This document shows, piece after piece, positions 11,774-26,122 of a stretch of 64,000 nt of DNA. The notes under the pieces were generated by a model. The model worked only from the letters and a program-made list of their open reading frames with translations. It did not search any database and was not told the DNA's origin. Each line of letters begins with the position of its first letter. The first letter of the stretch is position 1. Origin of the DNA: Centropus unirufus. Its lineage: Eukaryota > Chordata > Aves > Cuculiformes > Centropidae. The stretch is from the NCBI GenBank assembly GCA_013397695.1, contig VYZI01000169.1, positions 1,288,570 to 1,352,569 of the forward strand, written 5' to 3'. Position numbers and translations under genes: made by a program.

Positions 11774-11990
11774 AGGGGGGAAAAACGGGGCAGCATGGGC
11801 GAAGCAGCCCCCCCCGAGGTGCTGAGGAGGGCTCGGTCCTGCCTTTGCCCCCCTGGAAGCCACGAGAGGGCGCCCCTCCCCCAGGAACGGGGGGCGCTGG
11901 GCTCTTGGCGTTAGCCCCGGGGCCACCTGGCTACGCCGGGCTTTAAGCCGTGTTTAAAGGGAGGTCGGCTTTAACTCGATGAGTTTATGT
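11774..11990. promoter_or_regulatory. CpG-rich mini-island with CTCF-like motif
   Basis: About 16 CpGs fall within roughly 200 bases directly after the CR1 copy. At 11860-11873 the sequence CCACGAGAGGGCGC matches the known CTCF core (CCASYAGRKGGCR) except at the fifth base. This may be an insulator or a minor promoter. No binding data are available here. Confidence 0.4.
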
Positions 11991-14900
11991 GCATTGATTT
12001 CGCTAATTCAGCTCAGCTTTCCGGAGCGCTTTCCTAAGGCCCAGCAGAGAAGGGGCATCCTTGGCTGGAAAAAAAAGCCCAAAACAACCGTGGCAAATTC
12101 GCAATGAAAATCCACCTTCCTTGCACCTTTTTGTTGTAGGAGATGAGGCAGTTATTTTACCCAGCTGGATTTTCACCCTGAGCAGGCTGAGCTTTGCTTG
12201 GCAGGGATGACACAGGATCCCGAGAGCCCAGCCCAGCCAGCAGCTGCCCAGGAGCGCGCCAGCTTCCCGAAAATACCAACCTTGGAAAAGGATGCTGGGG
12301 GTGCATTGCCTTTTAGGCAAATTCCAAGCATCTGTGATTTCCAATTGCTTTTAGGAACATTTCATTAGCTGGGTAGGCACGTTGTGTCCATGTGGGTGAC
12401 ATCGGTCCAAAGCTGTGGTGTAGCTGGGCAGCATCATCCTGCAAACCTCAGGAGAAAACAGGGATATTTGCTGGGGTCACCTCCCTCTCCCCCCATTTTT
12501 GGGGGGGAGTTTCTGAAGCTGTGGCTGCTTTCCTTGCTGGTTCGGTTTGATCTGAGCATCCTTGGTGCAAACACTGGCTTAGAGATAATTTAGTCTTTCT
12601 TCCTGCTTTGTGCTCCAACCTGAAGGCAGTCATTGCTCTTCAACGGGGCAAAATAAGATGTGTATTGGTTCCAGCATCCTCTTCAGTTCCCATCCTCTTT
12701 TTTCCACTCCAGAGAAACTAAATCCATCTTATAAATTTGGGAAATGTAATTTCAGGGCACTTCTAACTTCAATAACGAGGTAATTTTATTGGCTCCGGGG
12801 AAATCCTAGGCGTATTTTGCAAGAAGCATATCTCAGCCCTGAAATCTGGGGATCCAAAGAGGGAGCTGCTGGGTCCTGTTCCTTGGCTTAAAAAAACCTC
12901 ACCTGTTCTTGCAGAGGGACCTGCTCCTTCTGCAGGAGAGCTATGGGCCACCCTTGCATTTGGTATTTGTCCCAACTGAACAAGCGCAGCTCTGGCTTGC
13001 AAGATCAGAAGCTCGAGCTGGCTGCAGCCTCTCCATCCAGCACGGCTCTGCTTGGATTAAGCAGCACCCCTCCCAGCTGCAGCGTGTTTGATCTTTTCCC
13101 AGGACTCCAGCAGATAAGAGCATGATCCTCACGGAGTTAGGAAATCCTCCCTGCTCTCTGGAGCTGGGGGTGAGGGAAGAGCTGTGACCCCTGAAGGACT
13201 GTTTGGCTTTCTCACAGTGTTATAAATCAGGGCTATAGGCTGCTCTGTCACCAGTGCAGAGCAGGGGAGGGTGAGTGGAGCAGGTTTTCATCTTTTCTCC
13301 CGCTCTGAGAGCCATGAGTGCACATTGGAGAGGCAGAGCTTTGTCCATGTCTGGGGCTGTGTGTGCCACTGTGGGAGCCAGGCCAGCCCGTGGTGCGCTT
13401 TGGCAATTAAGAACAGAGAAGGTCAAGGAAAAATGCCTGCGAGACCATCATGCCTTCATCCAGAAGAAAGACAGCTGGGTAGAAAGGGAGAAGAAAGAGG
13501 AGGAAGAGGTGATGGAGGGGAGGAAGGAGGTCAGTTAATCTGGAGTAAGGCAGGAATGACCAGGTTGGCCCCACTGTGAGCCCCGTAGGGGATGCAGCAG
13601 AGCACCCGTCTCACTCACAAACATCATTTCTGGGGACAGCTGTGCGAAAAGAGTGACCAAAACTCCTCCGGACATTATATAGGCTTCATTCTATGCATCC
13701 TGCAAAAATGTTCTTTAATCCTGGTGTGATGGGGGAGAAAATCCTTGGCATCTAAACAAGAGATAAAAATAAACCCTATCTCCTCATGCCCTTAAATGGC
13801 TGATTTTCTTAGGCAGGGCTGCCGGAACAGAGTGACCTGGTTAGGGGTGATTCATGCGCACCAGGGCAGTAGGCATTCCTTGGTGAAGGTGTCTTTCCCT
13901 CAATCTGCTCTGTCGCTGTGTGAGTAACAGGGAACCTCAGCTCTGTTATTAATACGCCATCGGGCCATATGTTCTCAGCCTCATCCCATATGTATTTTTG
14001 AGAAGAACCACCTGTGAGTAATTCTGCCTCCTCAGAGGAGCGAGTAAAACCTGCTTCAGGGTGCGTGCACTGCGTGGGGAAGGGGGGCTTTGGGCTTTTA
14101 CTGCGTTCGTAGGAATGTTGAGGTCTTTGGGTCTTCCCTGCTGTGACTCAGGGATTACCCTGGTCCCCATCCCACCAGCCACACAACATCAGCCGCTTTT
14201 GCAGGAAACCAGCCCCGAACAAGAGGCTGTTGTTGTTTTTCAGGCAATTGATGGGTCTGTTCATCTCAGGTTATTTTAACAGCTGTCATGAGTGGTTCAG
14301 TTAGGAGCTGGTATTTCACCCACTACTGAGTCACCTCCACCGCCAAGGACAAAACACAGGCCTGCTCAGGGATGCCAAGGATGAAAGGCTGACCTGCTCA
14401 GGGATGCTGGCAGTGCTCAGTTACCCCAAATGGGCAGAGGGGTGTGCCTGACCCTGGCCAAAATCTCCCTGTTATTTTCTTCTACTTTATTTTTAAACCA
14501 ACTCATTGTCCCCAGCCCTTTCCAGAGTCTCAGAGCCTCCGATCTGCTGCAGCCCTGGGACGCGCCACCAAAGGGGGCCCCAACAACAATCGTGCCTTTC
14601 CCATTTTCTCAGGGTGTCGGGACGGAGGGTTGAATCTCAGCCTTTTCGAGCTGGTTGGATGGCTGGGAAGCAGGCGAAGGGCAGAGCTGTGCATAGGGGT
14701 GGCTGCCACTCCAAAACGTCACCTTTTTTTTGGTTTCGAGGAGGCTCACACGTTCAGCAGCGGAGATCGTGGGCCAGTGAAAGTCTGGAAGTAGCTATTG
14801 TTTGCAGATGCAGGAGAAAATGTTTTCTAAACACGTTATGAATCAGTGCTTTAATGGATTGAAACCACATGCGTGTGTGGCTGATGTGTATATTTTTTTC

Positions 14901-17900
14901 ACAGCAAAATGTTAATGAACAACTTTTGGGCAAGGCACTTCCAGTAAGCGTTACAGCCCCTGCCTGTGCGGTGCTGGGAATGCACGGGAGGGAGAGGCAG
15001 ATTTACTGCTCCACCAGTGCCCAAAGAAATGTGCTCTGGAGGGAAGGGTGAACACAACAGAAGGGCTGTTTTGCATCCCTTTCATTCCCTGCCCATGCTA
15101 TCCTCACTCGCCCAGCACACACGTGGCAAAGGGCAGCTCCAGCACCTGGGATTATAAACGTTGCTTCCAGGGTGTTGCGGAGGGAAGTCTACGCCTGTGG
15201 AAAGCCAGCACCTTGGATCACTCCCCTCTGTCTGAGCAGGCTGGCTGGAACTCACAGAGACTTTTTTTCCCCTGCAGACGGAAAATATTCCTCAGTGGAG
15301 CCCCAGTATTTGACTGGCAAAACAATAATATTCCCTTTCAGCGTGTCAGGCAGCCAGGTAAACAGAGGCTTTGCTGCCGTTGCTGGGGATGCAGAGATGC
15401 CGGCTCCTGGCCCCGATTAAGGGCTTCGAAGCACGGTGCGATGCTTTCCAATGGGAGCCCTTAGCAAGCAGGGTTGCACCTGGAGACTGGCACCTTGCCC
15501 AGGCTGGAAGGAGCGAGCAGGGTGCCAATGCCTCGCTGAAACTGTGCTTCAGCCAGTGCCCGGGTATTTTTCCATCACACTGTGCCTGGGGCAGGGGTTA
15601 AAACCACCTGAACTTTACACCCCAACTTTTAACAGTGCCAGAAATTTGGGTGTAGGAAAATAAAAAAAACCCTGCCTTTAGGCAAGCTGTTAGATTGCAA
15701 TGCTCAGTGCAACCAGTCAATGGAGACACTCAGAAACACCCACCGCACAGCCCCACGATCCACGAGAGAGGGCCCAGATCTGCTTCTCTGCTCCCAGCAG
15801 CTGCAGTTCGATGGAGGAGCGCGGTCCCAAGGAGGTCACCCTCTGGATAAGGGCATCAACACCACCACCAGGCAGCAAGCTCCCAGGTACCCAACAAATG
15901 CCATTTTGGGTAGGAATAAGGCCAGTTGCTTCTTCTCTGTGGCATCCAGCACACTGAGTCAGCAAAGTCATTCAGTGCGTGCTTAAGATCAAGCCCATTC
16001 AAGATTCAGTTGAGCACATTTATTTCAGCTCCATGTGGCTCAGGTACCAGATATGTTTGCTGTATGCACTTAATTCCATCTCTGAACTCCTTTCTTTTCT
16101 GAACCATTTGGGCAGCAGCTGTTTGCTCATCCCCAACCTGCTCTGTCTGAGAGGTTGCACTCTTGTTTTTAAGAAAAATCAGGAATCTGGGAATTCTGCA
16201 GATGGGCTGTGGATGTGTGGTGTGAGAGGTTCGTTTGTTTAAGAGAAAGAAAAAAAAAGCAGAAGAGCCCAGCACAACTCAGAAAACAGAAGGGGGAGAA
16301 TAATTTGAGTGAAGATGCATTCCAGGCTCACCTACATTACGGGTCTGGAAAGGGAATGGATTTATCACCTTGCTTTTATCTCCCTGCTCTGTGTGTTGAG
16401 AAGGGAACCCATGCCATTGGCTTGTAGCACCTTTTCCCACTCCGGGTGTTGTACTCTTGGTCTCAAACAAACCTTCAAACTCACTGAGCCCTCATCCTTG
16501 CTGGTAGTGGCTTTCAGCGTGTATCAGCAGCAAATTGTCCTGAGATGGAAAGAGCGTGTGCTGGTGAGGGAATTATTTCCTTACAGAGAATACCATAGGG
16601 TATGGCAGCAAAAGGCTTTCTTGGCCTGGTGGCAAGAGTACGTGTGGGGCTTTGGCTGGCCCAGAAATGTGGTGCAAACCACAGGCCTGAGCAGCAAAGC
16701 TGTGCAGGGGAAAATTTCAAGAGCAGATCCGGCCTTTTTTTTTATGAATCATTTGAATCATCCACTTAATGTGATGCAGAAGGATTAACCCACTAGAGAG
16801 TTCTGAAAGGAAGCTTTAGAAGGATCACTCTCATACCTTGCAGGGTGTTTTTTTAGAGCAATGGCTCAATTTAATCTTTCTGGAGGCTATTGTTTAAGCC
16901 TGTTGAATTGCATGGGATTTCTCATGGGGTTGAGGATGAGCGAGAGGTAGACAGACAGCTGATGACCAACGCTGACTATTCCAGCTGCTGTTTTCTATTC
17001 AAGGACTCTCTTTAGTGGGGAAAACCTTAAATGTCATGCCTTGAACAAGAAACAGATATTTCAAGGTCCCCTTTCCTGATGATCTCATGTCTTCACCAGG
17101 GAAACCTTAATTATAAAACACAGTAACACCAGCTGGGATGTATCATACCCATCCTTGCAGCAGGAGCTCCATTCCCAACTCCCTATCTGCTCCCTCCTCA
17201 GCCAGTTTACAGCAACCTCCCAGCACTGGTGGTTGGAGCAAAGGGAGGAACGTGGGGTTTTGGCTTTAAGGATTGGGACCAAAAATAAACCCCTCTGCTG
17301 AAAGCCACGCAGCACTGGGGATCTTGAGAAACGCTCCCGCCCAAACATGCAGACAAGCTTCCTTGGGTGGAAAATTAGAGATGGGTATTGGAGCAGGCGT
17401 GGGCGGCAGGTCACTGCTGAAACCAGTGCTGCCCCAACATAGACATCTCCGGGGCTCAAATAACCAGTCACTTATGTTGGTATAAATGGGAGTAAATCCT
17501 GATGGGCTGTCCAAGCCCTGGTAGTTCAACTGGAAACCCTGAAGTCACCAGGGATAACCATGTGGATGAGGAAACTAGGCCAATGCTGCTCACTTTGATT
17601 CCGAATTGGGGAATTGCAATACGTATTATTTCAGGTTTGGCTTTTGTCACTTATATTTGAAAATGTGTGGTGCTACAAAACCATTTTGTGTCGCCAGCTT
17701 AAGAGATAACACCAAGCCCTGGTGTGTCTCTCCGCTCAGCTGGGTCCCCAAGGCTTTGCCCCTCTGTCTGGCTCTTCTGATGCACCAAAAAAATACCCAT
17801 GGCTTTTGATTAGCCCATAGAGTCAATCTCCAAATTCATATTTGCCAGAAAACATTAATGTTTGCGCACGGTGTCAGAACAAGATAAGTGTCTACACAAT

Positions 17901-20900
17901 TAAGAAACAGCTGTTGCTGGCAGCCTGCCTCAACCAGTCCCAACAAGGAGCAAGGCAGGTAGCCTGGTTTCTTCAGATCCTGGAATCCCTTTCAAATCAC
18001 CCCAGCGCGTTCACACCAAGAAAACAAACCAAGCATTTTTATTAGCCTGTAGAAACAGCCTGTTGGTTTGGGTCCAAAACCCAAGATTAAGTTGTTCTAA
18101 GACATAATGTGCTGTGGTGAGGATAGCATGTTTCCACAAACAACACCTGGCAGAAGGAAAGAAAAACAATGCTGAAATGGGGCCAATCTAAAGATTTTCT
18201 GAAGCTGATAGCAATATGAAGCGAGGACAGGTGTGGCTGTATTTTCAAAATTGCCCAGGGCCAGTGTTTCAGGAACTTGGCAGCAACTGGCAGGGCCAGA
18301 TTTTCTAAGGAGGTCAGCATCCAAGATGTGGAACTTGCCTGAAAGCCTGTCCCATAATATCTAACAAAAAAATACATACCTTGAGGGTATCACAATTGTT
18401 TCCCCACTGCACCAAAGGCAATGAGACCCAAGACCCTTCTCCCCACGGTGGACACAGCCTGGCAGGGTTAACTACCTGTCCTACCACCATTCAGAGGTGA
18501 GCCGGGAATCCTTTGGGTTATCCGACAGCTTGTGGCTTGAAAATATCATTCCTTGAATCAAATTGGGGCAGTTCCCTTCCTTTTACTTTCTCCCCTTACC
18601 TATTTTCTTTCACTTTTGAATTTTTCTGTAGTTGGCTTCCGTTGTCAAAGCATTATGGTTTGCAATTGTGATTCACAAGTTGCGTTATAGTGAGAGCGTT
18701 CCCATCATGATGCTGGGAGATGTACAGACGCCTCCGTCTGTCCCGCTTTCCCTGCCCAGGGCCCAGGCAGGGTGGAAGAAAGCCAAATTCTTTGAGCCTG
18801 AGCAGGACGCTCACTCTGCCTTCCAGGGCTGATGCTTTATGTGAAGAAGTGCCTCCAAACCATCTCTGTCCGGCCTTGGGAGAGGTGGGAGTTGGATCTT
18901 GGCTCTTGGCTTGCTTTGTATTGGGCTGAACCAAACCCAGACAGGGACACCCATAAATTCTGGGAAAGGCTGGTTCTGAACTCTGTGGCTTGGACTCTTC
19001 TTTAATTACAGGTCACTGGTAAAGCTGGTTGGAAAATGTTATATATATTCTATGCAAAAAAATGGTTGTTCAGTTAAAAAGTTTTTACAGATTCCACTCC
19101 TTGATTGTTGTATCTTTATGCCACGGCCTCAAATATATTTAGTTGTCCATTTGTTTTTCACTTAACTTCTGTTATTCCAATAGAGGAGTGGATTAATTGA
19201 CAGAAAATCAAAACTCTCCTCTGTGTTTTTGTCCAAAAACTCCCCAAATTTCAACCAAACCAAAGAATTATTTTAGCCAGGAGCCATTTCTGTCAATGAA
19301 GTGCTCTGTGAAAAACAAAATTGAAAGCGGCCCTGGTCACAAAGCTAAACTGGCTGCCACCACATCCACAATGTGCTGTGGGAAGAAGTTATCCTAGCAC
19401 TCACCCACTCGCCTATACCCGGGCAGATGTTCCTGGGAAGTGAAGGGTGTGGAGAGAGCATTTCTGCAGCACGTCAGTGGAAAAAAACAACCGAAAAAAA
19501 ATGAAGGCCAAGTGTCTTAAGCAACGGTGCTTCCTGCGGAGCCAAACAACAGTGAGGACAACCACCTTTGGGAATTGATGATGTAGAAGTGCTCTTCTAC
19601 CGGAGGAGGAAGCAAGGAAGTGGGAGGAAGCAAGTCAGCAAGAAAGGCCAATGCTTCTGGGCAGCTTGACCCACATCCCATTGAAGTCTGCATTTTATTA
19701 TTAGAATCATTATTATTTGTATTGTGGGAGCATTGAGTGGCCCCAACTGGAAGGGAGACTCATTGTACTGGGCACTAAACAAACACAGAAGAAGAGACAC
19801 TCCCTTCCCCATGAGATTTGCTGGCAGAGAAGACACACAGAGGGCTGCAGAGGACAGGAAATTATCATTTACTGGTATTCATTGTGAGTGTAACAGCACT
19901 TCTGTGCTAAGGAGAATGTCTCCCACTACCCTCATTCCCATTTAGGGCCTGATCCAAAAGCTGGTGGAGTCAGTGGAAATGTGGAGTTGAGCACAGTACA
20001 GATCAATGTTCACGAGTCTCTTTTCTTGCATGTCTGTTCTCACAGCTGCTAAATATGCAAGAGATCTGGTTTCCAGCCATCCCAGGCTGAGTAAAGACAC
20101 AGCCTCGAGACAGAGGAGAGATGGGGAGATATGCTCACAGTCCTCCCAGAGCTGGTAAGTCTAATTTTAGGTTTATCAGCCTTGATGAAGTCCTTTTAAA
20201 GACTGACCCAGAAGGGAAAAGCTAACTCTGCAGCTGTGTGGAGGCCACGTACAAGGATCACGAGTTTCTCCAGTTCCCCTGGCCTTCAGCTTTGTAAGCC
20301 AGAGGGAGCTACAGCAGCCTCAGAAGGGAAAATTGAGATAGATACAAGGTTGACGGGGTCACCCTGGATTAAGGCTACTTGTTTTAAAAATTATTTCTTT
20401 CCACATTTAACATTCTATATCTCAGTGCCTGGGAGTCACTGCCTTCATCTCAACCGAAAGTGGGGCATGAAAGCACATTCTCTGGAGACCCGAATTCTGA
20501 AAGACAGGCTTCTTGCTGCCAGATATGTAACAAATGATAGTTCCAATTTATGCCATTTTCCATCCTTCTGCATTATTTAACTGACTAGGACCAGAAGTCC
20601 AAGTCTGGCAAGTGATGAGCACTTTGAAATCCATTTGAAATGACCCAAGTTGCAGAAGGAATCTAGCATTAAAGCACTGCAGTGAACAGTGCTCTACAAG
20701 AGACATCACTCTGTTTCAAAGGCAAGGTCCAAAGCCTTACAGTAGATCATTGTAGGAGGTCCTTTGCATATCCATAAGCAGCTTGCTCAAGGACTGACAC
20801 GTGGGACAGTATGTTTCCAATGGCCTTGCTGAGCCTGACGAAAAGTCTCTTCACAACCAAACTGGAAAAAAGCTCCTGCTCCACCACTGCTCCCTCAGGA

Positions 20901-22082
20901 ATATGTGGGAGTTTTGCATTTGCCATGGACACGATCAAAGCTGTTGATGGAGGTTGTGCTGAGGGCACCTTCCCACTGTCCATGCAGGGCTACTATTTGG
21001 CTCCAACTTGTGAGCCCTGTGCCATTCCCAACCAACCCAGCACCTGCTCTTCCCAGTGTACAGGACCATGGAGCAGAAGGAAACCCCGCTGGAAACCCTA
21101 AGCCATGGCCATGGGGTCTATAATGGAAGAAGTCAGTGAACAATATTTAGGACATTGCTGGGAGAGCTGTATCATCTGGCAGATGCTCCCCTAAAATTTA
21201 GAGGCATGTTCTAGCCAGGACTGAGACCAAGCAGCTCCCCACCGCCTTCCTTAAAATACCATGGGGACTACCTGCTGCTGTCCCAGGAAAGGTGGCATGA
21301 GGGCAGACAGACATAGCACCTTCTGCCCAGGTTTGTGGCAGCTCTGAGAACAGGAAACTCTCTAGACAATTGTTCAGAGAGGTGTGGGCAAGGAACCATT
21401 TGTGGGCAGGGAACCATTTGTGGGCAAAGACTGAAGAGCAAGAAATCTTTTCCAGCCCAAAGTGACTCCGAACCCTTTTCATTGCACAGAAAGTATTTAC
21501 CTTCTCTCTGACTTGAACAGTGCTTTTTTTCACAGGAACACTTATTTTGGTACTCAAGTGTCAAAATCAAGTACTCATATGGTGACAAAGCCACGTTCTC
21601 AAAAGGTAGGAAATGCCCCTGAGAAAGATGTTCACTGAGTCTATCTGAATTTTTATGCGCCCTTGCATTATGATGTTTTCTCCTGCATGACTGTACACAG
21701 TTTTTCTCGTGGGGCTCCTGTCTCTTTCCATGTACAAACTTGCCCAGTGAACCATTATTCAACCTCTTGTTCTTCCTTGTTGTGCAATGTGTGGTCCCGT
21801 GCCTTATTTACTGTGCACGATTCAAATCCTGCTCTGAAGACAGAATTATTCATCTCCTTACGAGCTTGCTCAGGGCACCGGTGACAAGTGATAGTGAATT
21901 AAGTTTTCACCATTCCCTTGTGAGATATAGGGGTTGTTTCTAGATTATACTTGAGGCAGAGAGAAATGAAGCTCAGAAGCATTCACCAATTCTGGTTCTG
22001 GACACGATGCATCTATGACCATAGCCCCATGCAGTTCTGTAGCTTCTCAAAGCCCGGGTGTCCTCAGATCCAGTCAGGAACT
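11991..22082. other. Intergenic, no gene or repeat family recognised
   Basis: Unique-looking sequence of mixed composition. The open frames (up to about 160 codons, for example 16309-16788) lack domains and overlap frames on the opposite strand. A 15-bp motif (CCTGCTCAGGGATGC) is repeated 32 bases apart near 14360-14410. Confidence 0.65.
21386..21429. repeat. Short 18-bp tandem repeat
   Basis: The unit GGGCA[AG]GGAACCATTTGT occurs twice in full (21386 and 21404), with a third partial copy from 21422. It explains the repeated motif in the antisense open frames there. Confidence 0.8.
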
Positions 22083-22336
22083 TTAGGAGGAGAGGAAATG
22101 ACCCCAGGTTGTGCAAGGGGAGGTTTAGTTTGGATAGTAGGAAAAATTTCTTTACTGACAGAGCAGTGAAGCCCTGGCAGAGGCTGCCCAGAGCTGTGGT
22201 GGAGTCACCATCCCTGGAGGAGTTCAAAAAACACGTAGATGTGGCACTTCAGGATATGGTTTAGGAGGATGTTCGTGGTCGGATATGTTGATCTTAGAGG
22301 CCTTTTCCAACCTTAACAACTCCACCATTCTATGAA
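22083..22336 (+). repeat. CR1 LINE 3' fragment
   Basis: The sense strand reads CCCCAGGTTGTGCAAGGGG, GGAAAAATTTCTTTACTG and GTGGAGTCACCATCCCTGG, with CTTTTCCAACCTTAACAACT near the end and a degenerate CCATTCTATGAATG tail. It is a dead, 5'-truncated copy. Confidence 0.94.
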
Positions 22337-23929
22337 TGAAGAATGTATATTTAGTGACCATCTGGGAATGTTTTACTTAAGTCACTGGCCTAATTTTGCT
22401 CAACAATTCTGTGACAGAGGCAAGGATTTTACAGACGTTTTTTTCCAGGTCAGTTTTCAGCTGCATTAACTGGTTTTCTTTTTAATTCCCTACATAATTC
22501 ACTACCTGCTTCCTATCTCCTGCAACAAATGGACCATGCCATCCATGGAGCACAGGTTGGCATCCAGCAGGTCCCTTCGGAGAACTTCCAAACCACAGTT
22601 CTTTGCAGTTTTGTAACTTGGGCAATCTTGAGTGATTTTTCTTACCCCCTAAATACTCCCTTCCTTGACCAAATTTCAGGATTCTTTTCTTAATATTAAG
22701 AATGGTTCTCAAAGGAAAAATCAACAGAGTTACTGTATAAAAGGCAAAATAACCTATTTTACTCTGTCCTAATTTCAAAAAGGGTTGAAAGGTTTCACCT
22801 GATTTAATTTAAATGAAAAGAGCAAATAAAACCTCAAGGAAAACCAGACCAAGGCAGAGCTTTGATGTGAAATTTTCAGTTCAAGCGATGAGAGTTTGGC
22901 CAAGTTTTCAGCCAGTCTTAGCTGTGGCATCAGCTGGAATATCTGTGTTTTACTCAAGGAGACAGTAGTGACCTCATAAGGTCTTGCAACAAAGCAAAAG
23001 TGAGACGAGACAATGATATTAAAGGCATTAAATCATTAAAGACTGCAAAGGTGGTAATCCTTGGTTCAAAGAGTTTGTAGGTTCTTGTGCTGCCAGGTAG
23101 AGATGACTGAGATAGGGCTGAGGGCTGCATCCATCAGGAACACCACCATGCTTGGAGCTCTGTCCTGTACAGCAGCTGTGCTGAGATTCCCAGAGAGAAG
23201 GCTGGAGCAAGTCTTGGTAGCTCTTTCTTTGCTTATGGTGGGTTTCTGGGTGTGGAAAATAGATGATAACAAAATCTGAATCTCTCCTATGTGTCTTTTC
23301 AAATTGAACAGGCTTTAAAGGGGAAAGCTCTTCTTTTGCTAAAAGCAGGGCTGACTTGAGTCAAGGACCCACGTGATGTGATCACCGAGGCGAGGGGTTA
23401 GTAAAGGAAATGCAGAACAAGTTCTGTCTTGAAAAAGGCAAAGGAAGTCAGGGAAGAAGGTGCATTTTATCTAAGGTGGATGGAGTCATGGCAAGGGGAG
23501 AATTCCTGTAAAGCAGGATCTATCTGGCTTAGCCAGGAGACCCTTTCTGAAATGAGTCTCGGACATCAGGAGGGGAGGGATGCTTGCCTTCCTTAGAACT
23601 CGGTGTCCTCCTTGCAGGTTAACAGCCTGCCAGGAACGCACTGCATGAACCTACATAAACCAGGGATTTTGGGGGTGCAAATAAAGCAGGCGTGACAAAC
23701 AGGCAAACAGTCTCCTGCTTCAGGATTTATCAGCTTGGGTCCACATTCATTACCAAGAGCTAAAGCAATGACTCTTTCTAGTGGCGGATCCCAATCACAG
23801 AAATAGTTGCTCCTGCAGGGTCCAGAAAAATGCAATAAACCCATCAAGGCTATTCTTTCCTCTCCCCTTGATGCTAATACCCGCTGCTTAATTCAGCCTT
23901 GAACCAGCACAGCTTTTCCCCCATGCACG

Positions 23930-24190
23930 TGCTTTGGGACAGGTAACATTAGCACCCCGAGGTTGTTTTTAATTGCTGTGTGTTTAAGGAAATTTTCACA
24001 AGCAGATATGTATTTTTCATAAACTTTTCCTCTAAGAAGTCTTCTGTTTGAAGAACAGTGCAACAACCATCCCCTGACATAATATATTTAAACATCATGA
24101 TAAAAATCCTCTCTGGAGAATCTGACAATGCACTATTCCACCAACATTATAATGGATGGGTTTCTTCTTTTAAATGCCTTGCCATTAAAA
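23930..24190. promoter_or_regulatory. AT-rich block; candidate enhancer
   Basis: Repeat-free sequence with TTTTTAATTGCTG, CATAATATATTTAAAC and CCATTAAAATTTAACG. It has the texture of a conserved non-coding element. Conservation was not tested. Confidence 0.28.
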
Positions 24191-26106
24191 TTTAACGAGC
24201 AACACTTACTTTCATTCCAAACTTATTTTTCTCCTTGACAGATTGGATACTTAGTTTGGATTTGTTAACACAGCTAGTCATAAAAACGTCTGCTTCAAAG
24301 AAACTGATAGATACTGTCTTCAGGAAATTGGGCTTTGATGCCTTATTTGATTTCCATGGCAAAATAAGTTCATATTTTCTTGTTTGGAAGAAATGAACAT
24401 GGAGTGCTGTACAGAGCAAGTTAATAACTCCTGTCCCTTTTTATTTGCCAGGGATTTAGGTTTATATCAAGCATGACAGATTGTGTAGCTCAGAAATGTC
24501 CTAACTCGGGGCTGTACTTTTTAAGACCAAGGGGGGTCATTTATGGAATTTTTGATCTAGCTTTAGGTGTTTGCAGGACTTTCCACCTTCAAATCCTTTA
24601 GTTTAAAAATATGTAGAGGTACGAGGAGTAACCAGAAATGAAACCGTGACTGCAGCTCACACCTTTGTGTAGAGGTTATTTATAGCATCACACATCTTCA
24701 CCAAATGTCTGGTAAAGGTTCTTTGTAGAATTTCCATTTCTCACGGGTTTACTTTGAATATCACAACACAAATATTTCTCTCAACCTTTCAATTTCCCTC
24801 CAAAACATGATTTCTGTCCTTAAATGTGGAAAGGGAAGACTGAACGTGTGAAGTCTCATGTCTCAAGACAAGTACAGTCGGGGTTTTTTTGTACCATAAA
24901 ATAAAAGAAGGATGCGAGGAAGGAGGAATGAGCCTGACTCGTGATTTTTCTTACATTCAATTTGTCCTTCCTCTGATATTCTCAGGCTCTCTTCGAACAG
25001 GCTCTGGGATCTTGTCAAGCTTTGTGCTTCAAGAACACTGGTGGAGAATCTCCTCAACCCTCTTCATGCCTAACACGTTCATCTGTTGTTAAGAGTCAGA
25101 GCAGAGAAACAGAGCGAGCGGTTCAAAGACTTGCTAGAAATATTCACAGGAAAAAAAATGCTGAGCAAGGACATTCAGAGTTTCTTTAACATCATTTCCT
25201 TACAGCAGCTGCCGTTGTTACCCTCGGCCCCAAAGCTGAGCTACAGCCCCTATTGATGAGCCTTTTCCTAGCTCAGGCAGCCGCTTGATATTTGAAGATA
25301 CTAAGATCCACTGGAAAAGGAAAAAGCAGACCACAAATAGATGGTGGAAACCCATAGAACATCGCAGCAAACATTTCCTAATTTACTGCAATGCCAGAAG
25401 ATGATTCACCCCAGTGTTCCTGTTGCATAATCTTCCCCACAGCTCAGGAGAGTGAAACTAGAAAACCAAAGGTCTCGCTGGGCTTTCGGTGACATTTATG
25501 TTTAGACTGAACTTTCAGTCAGGAAAGTGTGAGTTTTTCTCTGATGACAAAGGAAGGGGAACTGATATAGTAAGGTGTTGTTTCAGAAGTCATAAACTAC
25601 TGAGTGTACCAGATTGTTGTCTCACTTGGCCTAACATAAACCCTGAAGCAGACCACGAGCTTCATTCGCCCCTCCTGGCTTTCACACAGGACTCGTTGCA
25701 ATCACAGTCTGGCCCATTGCACCCTGAGAACTGTAAAGTCCTTCCAGATAAACCATCCCAGGGTCTCCCAAGGTTTGATTTTTGGAGTGGAAGGTACCAC
25801 AGGGGCTCGTCCCCAAGAGCTTTCAGCAGCAGGAGGTCTGGAAACTCCAGGCGCATGTTTGCTCTGCCTGAGAGTCATGCACAGGGTAAGGTCGATGCTT
25901 TCCAAAAGCACCAGGCTGCCTGCATGCCTGTAGCGTCTCCCAGGCACGCAAGGAGCACTGGGCATCACCGCAGCTGCCAACCTGCCTGTGTAGTCACCAG
26001 GGGAATTCCACCCAGGCAGCCACTTGCTGGAGAGAGCAGGGAGAAGGGAGTTGGAAAACAGCACCAGACAGCAAAGAATGTTACTTCAGAGCCACTGAGA
26101 AGTGTC

Positions 26107-26122
26107 ATATATATATATATAA
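26107..26122. repeat. (AT)n dinucleotide run
   Basis: About eight AT units in upstream intergenic DNA. Confidence 0.85.

Noticed and set aside
11420..11926. 168-codon minus-strand frame
   Set aside because: It is mostly CR1 3' sequence plus the adjoining CpG-rich block; no reverse transcriptase motif is present.
24605..24720. TACGAGGAGTAACCAGAAATG resembling a mariner-type terminal sequence
   Set aside because: No matching inverted terminal repeat or transposase fragment was found nearby; the similarity is too short.
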